From the NCBI RefSeq assembly GCF_902497775.2, contig NZ_OZ024668.1, positions 1,139,826-1,203,825 on the forward strand: a stretch of 64,000 nucleotides of DNA, given 5' to 3'. A program made the translations under genes and the position numbers. Below the pieces are notes generated by a model that worked only from the letters and a program-made list of their open reading frames with translations, searched no databases and was not told where the DNA came from. Positions 61,939 through 64,000 of this stretch are shown piece by piece; position 1 is the first letter of the stretch; every line of letters starts with the position of its first letter. The DNA comes from Pseudomonas fluorescens (GTDB taxonomy: Bacteria; Pseudomonadota; Gammaproteobacteria; Pseudomonadales; Pseudomonadaceae).

Positions 61939-62292
61939 TTACAGCTCGCTGACGTAGGTGCCGGTGTCCTTGAGAATGTTCTGCAGGGTTTCTTCGACTT
62001 CGGCGAGGTCGGTGCCTTTCGAGGTCAGGATAATTTCCAGATGGTCGTCACCACCGAGGGCGTCGGCATCCAGCGGGGCAACTTCAATCAGCAATCTTTC
62101 GGCACTGAACGTGACCTTCAAACCTTCGACGGGTGCGTAATGCTCGTCGAGGGTAATGTCCACTCGGTCTTCGTCCGGATAGCGGGTCATGAGAAACATC
62201 TGGCCCTTGTCGCTGTGGCAGCACAGGGTAGCCATGTTGTCTTCTTCATCATCGCAGGGGGTGGCGAAGAGCAGGGCGGTTGTCAGTTGCAT
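61939..62292 (-). CDS. Small conserved acidic protein, unknown function
   Basis: A 117-residue acidic soluble protein from ATG 62292. The in-frame TTG at 62307 and ATG 62235 are other possible starts. It contains CHSDKGQMFLMTRYPDEDRV and a final TLQNILKDTGTYVSEL. The sequence between the first two possible ATGs (ATPCDDEEDN) looks coding, which favours the longer form. No family is recognised. It is divergent from gdhB with about 350 nt between them. Confidence 0.75.
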   Translation of the reverse strand: MQLTTALLFATPCDDEEDNMATLCCHSDKGQMFLMTRYPDEDRVDITLDEHYAPVEGLKVTFSAERLLIEVAPLDADALGGDDHLEIILTSKGTDLAEVEETLQNILKDTGTYVSEL

Positions 62293-62639
62293 GAGCGACT
62301 CGATCAATAAGTTGAAACACGATTCTGCCAGTCTTCGGCCTGTGGATAAACGTGCGCTTGCACCTCAATGACCGAATATGTCGCAGCACCGCAAGCAGGG
62401 GCGGGCGGGCACTCGTTAAGCTGCGCTGTCGATGGACACCCGTAAAGACACAGCCCGCCCGGCAGTCGTTTTTGCAGATGCCCATCCGTGGAGCGGGAAG
62501 ATGTGACTCATAGGTCACCTCGAGCGCCTGTTTCTATGGTTTTACCGTCTTCCTGCTACGGGTTGGCTATCGTTGATCCGTACACGGCGGACGCGCGCGA
62601 CGCTTCACTCAATAATAAAGCCCAAGCGGAGTACCACAG
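62293..62639. other. Intergenic region upstream of gdhB
   Basis: These 347 nt hold no convincing ORF. The only structure seen is an imperfect palindrome, GTGACTCATAGGTCAC at 62503-62518 (12 of 16 positions symmetric), which could be a regulator site for gdhB. No clear sigma-70 boxes were found. Confidence 0.4.
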
Positions 62640-64000
62640 ATGGCGTTTTTCACCGCAGCCAGCAAAGCCGACTTCCAGCATCAACTGCAAGCGGCCCTGG
62701 CGCAGCACATCAGCGAGCAGGCACTGCCACAAGTGGCGCTGTTCGCCGAACAGTTCTTCGGCATCATCTCTCTGGACGAACTCACCCAGCGCCGCATGTC
62801 GGACCTGGCCGGTTGCACCCTCTCTGCCTGGCGCATCATCGAGCGTTTCGAGCACTCCCAGCCCCAGGTTCGCGTCTACAACCCCGATTACGAGCGTCAT
62901 GGCTGGCAGTCGACCCACACCGCGGTCGAAGTCCTGCACCATGACCTGCCATTTCTGGTCGACTCGGTGCGCACCGAGCTCAACCGCCGCGGCTACAGCA
63001 TCCATACCCTGCAGACCACCGTACTGAGCGTGCGTCGCGGGCCGAAAGGCGAGCTGCTGGAAATCCTGCCCAAGGGCACCCAGGGCGGGGGCGTGCTGCA
63101 AGAATCGCTGATGTACCTGGAGATCGACCGCTGCGCCAACACCGCCGAACTCAACGTGTTGACCCGTGAGCTTGAGCAGGTGCTGGCTGAAGTGCGCGTT
63201 GCCGTCGCCGATTTCGAACCGATGAAGGTCAAGCTGCGCGAGGTCGTGGCGCTGGTCGAGCAGACCGCCTACGCCCCGGCACAAAACGAAAAGGCCGAGG
63301 TCAAGGCATTCCTCGAGTGGCTGCTGGGCAACCACTTCACCTTCCTCGGCTACGAAGAATTCGTCGTCCATGGCGACGCCCAGGGCGGCCAGCTGCAATA
63401 CGACGAGCAGTCGTTCCTCGGCCTGACCCGCCTGCTGCGCGCCGGTCTCACCGCCGAAGACCTGCGCATCGAAGACTACGCCGTCAATTACCTCAACGAG
63501 CCGCTGCTGCTGTCCTTTGCCAAGGCTGCGCACCCAAGCCGCGTGCACCGTCCGGCCTACCCCGACTACGTGTCGATCCGCCAGCTCGATGCCGACGGCA
63601 AGGTCATCAAGGAATGCCGCTTCATGGGCCTGTACACCTCCTCGGTGTATGGCGAGAGCGTGCGCGCCATCCCGTACATCCGTGGCAAGGTCGCCGAAGT
63701 CGAGCGCCGCTCGCACTTCGACCCCAAAGCCCACCTGGGCAAGGAACTGGCCCAGGTCCTGGAAGTGCTGCCCCGTGACGACCTGTTCCAGACCCCGGTC
63801 GACGAGCTGTTCACCACCGTCATGTCGATCGTGCAGATCCAGGAGCGCAACAAGATTCGCGTGTTCCTGCGCAAGGACCCGTACGGCCGCTTCTGTTACT
63901 GCCTGGCCTACGTGCCGCGCGACATCTACTCCACCGAGGTACGGCAGAAGATCCAGCAGGTGCTGATGGAGCGCCTGAAGGCCAGCGACTGCGAGTTCTG
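62640..64000 (+). CDS. gdhB: NAD-specific glutamate dehydrogenase, large type, 5' part
   Basis: The first 453 residues of the ~1,600-residue NAD-glutamate dehydrogenase (L-180 class), which turns glutamate into 2-oxoglutarate and ammonia. The start is ATG 62640 with GCGGAG 9 nt upstream. The part seen is the N-terminal ACT-like regulatory segment: LPFLVDSVRTELNRRGYSI, FLEWLLGNHFTFLGYEEF and RVFLRKDPYGRFCYCLAYVP. The catalytic domain lies beyond the right edge. The frame is open to position 64000. Confidence 0.96.
   Translation, partial: MAFFTAASKADFQHQLQAALAQHISEQALPQVALFAEQFFGIISLDELTQRRMSDLAGCTLSAWRIIERFEHSQPQVRVYNPDYERHGWQSTHTAVEVLHHDLPFLVDSVRTELNRRGYSIHTLQTTVLSVRRGPKGELLEILPKGTQGGGVLQESLMYLEIDRCANTAELNVLTRELEQVLAEVRVAVADFEPMKVKLREVVALVEQTAYAPAQNEKAEVKAFLEWLLGNHFTFLGYEEFVVHGDAQGGQLQYDEQSFLGLTRLLRAGLTAEDLRIEDYAVNYLNEPLLLSFAKAAHPSRVHRPAYPDYVSIRQLDADGKVIKECRFMGLYTSSVYGESVRAIPYIRGKVAEVERRSHFDPKAHLGKELAQVLEVLPRDDLFQTPVDELFTTVMSIVQIQERNKIRVFLRKDPYGRFCYCLAYVPRDIYSTEVRQKIQQVLMERLKASDCEF

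Overview
The window is a chromosomal segment of a Pseudomonas, most likely of the P. putida group. The grounds are its high-GC codon use, P. putida-type REP hairpins built on GCGGGGCAAG-like stems, the gene order nadK - metallophosphoesterase - rhomboid - DUF1315 - DUF2797 - pepN, and the genes gdhB, lhgR/lhgO and batABD/sbcCD. Species assignment is an inference from gene content. No rRNA, tRNA or CRISPR array was seen.

Layout. 1-3840: a truncated chemoreceptor, a DUF2242-type lipoprotein, a tiny acidic ORF, an AraC-family regulator and a nitrilase-fold protein lacking its catalytic cysteine. 4073-27500: a contact-dependent inhibition (two-partner secretion) island. It holds a TpsB/CdiB transporter, a giant 5,679-residue TpsA/CdiA exoprotein, its immunity gene, and three orphan toxin-tip/immunity modules. 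An IS5-family element interrupts the last module. A KptA/Tpt1 RNA 2'-phosphotransferase and a degraded scar follow. 27678-32696: fadH, a PLP-dependent deaminase-like gene, a b561 cytochrome and arsB. 32786-40368: DUF1853, nadK and its operon-like followers, and pepN. 40590-45859: a YCF48-like/MMPL pair, a DUF5629-like gene, a lactonase and small secreted proteins. 46012-58344: a minus-strand run of overlapping genes, moxR - DUF58 - DUF4381 - batA - batBC - batD - sbcD - sbcC - GST. 58474-61863: lhgR - lhgO - MFS transporter, with recognisable operators. 61939 to the end: a small conserved protein and the 5' part of gdhB.

The most interesting system is the CDI island. CdiB would export CdiA, and the last ~136 residues of CdiA look like a BECR-fold RNase toxin followed by an overlapping zinc-ribbon immunity gene. 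Each orphan toxin tip lacks its own start and begins at an exact copy of the 10-mer GGTGCAAAAG, in frame as Gly-Ala-Lys. The same 10-mer sits in cdiA where the toxin tip starts, at residue 5544. A fifth copy lies beyond kptA with no toxin after it. This GAK junction appears to replace the classical VENN or (E/Q)LYN boundaries and would let orphan tips recombine into cdiA. The last module is visibly decaying: its SUKH/SMI1-like immunity gene carries a 1-nt insertion and an IS insertion, and can be rebuilt by eye.
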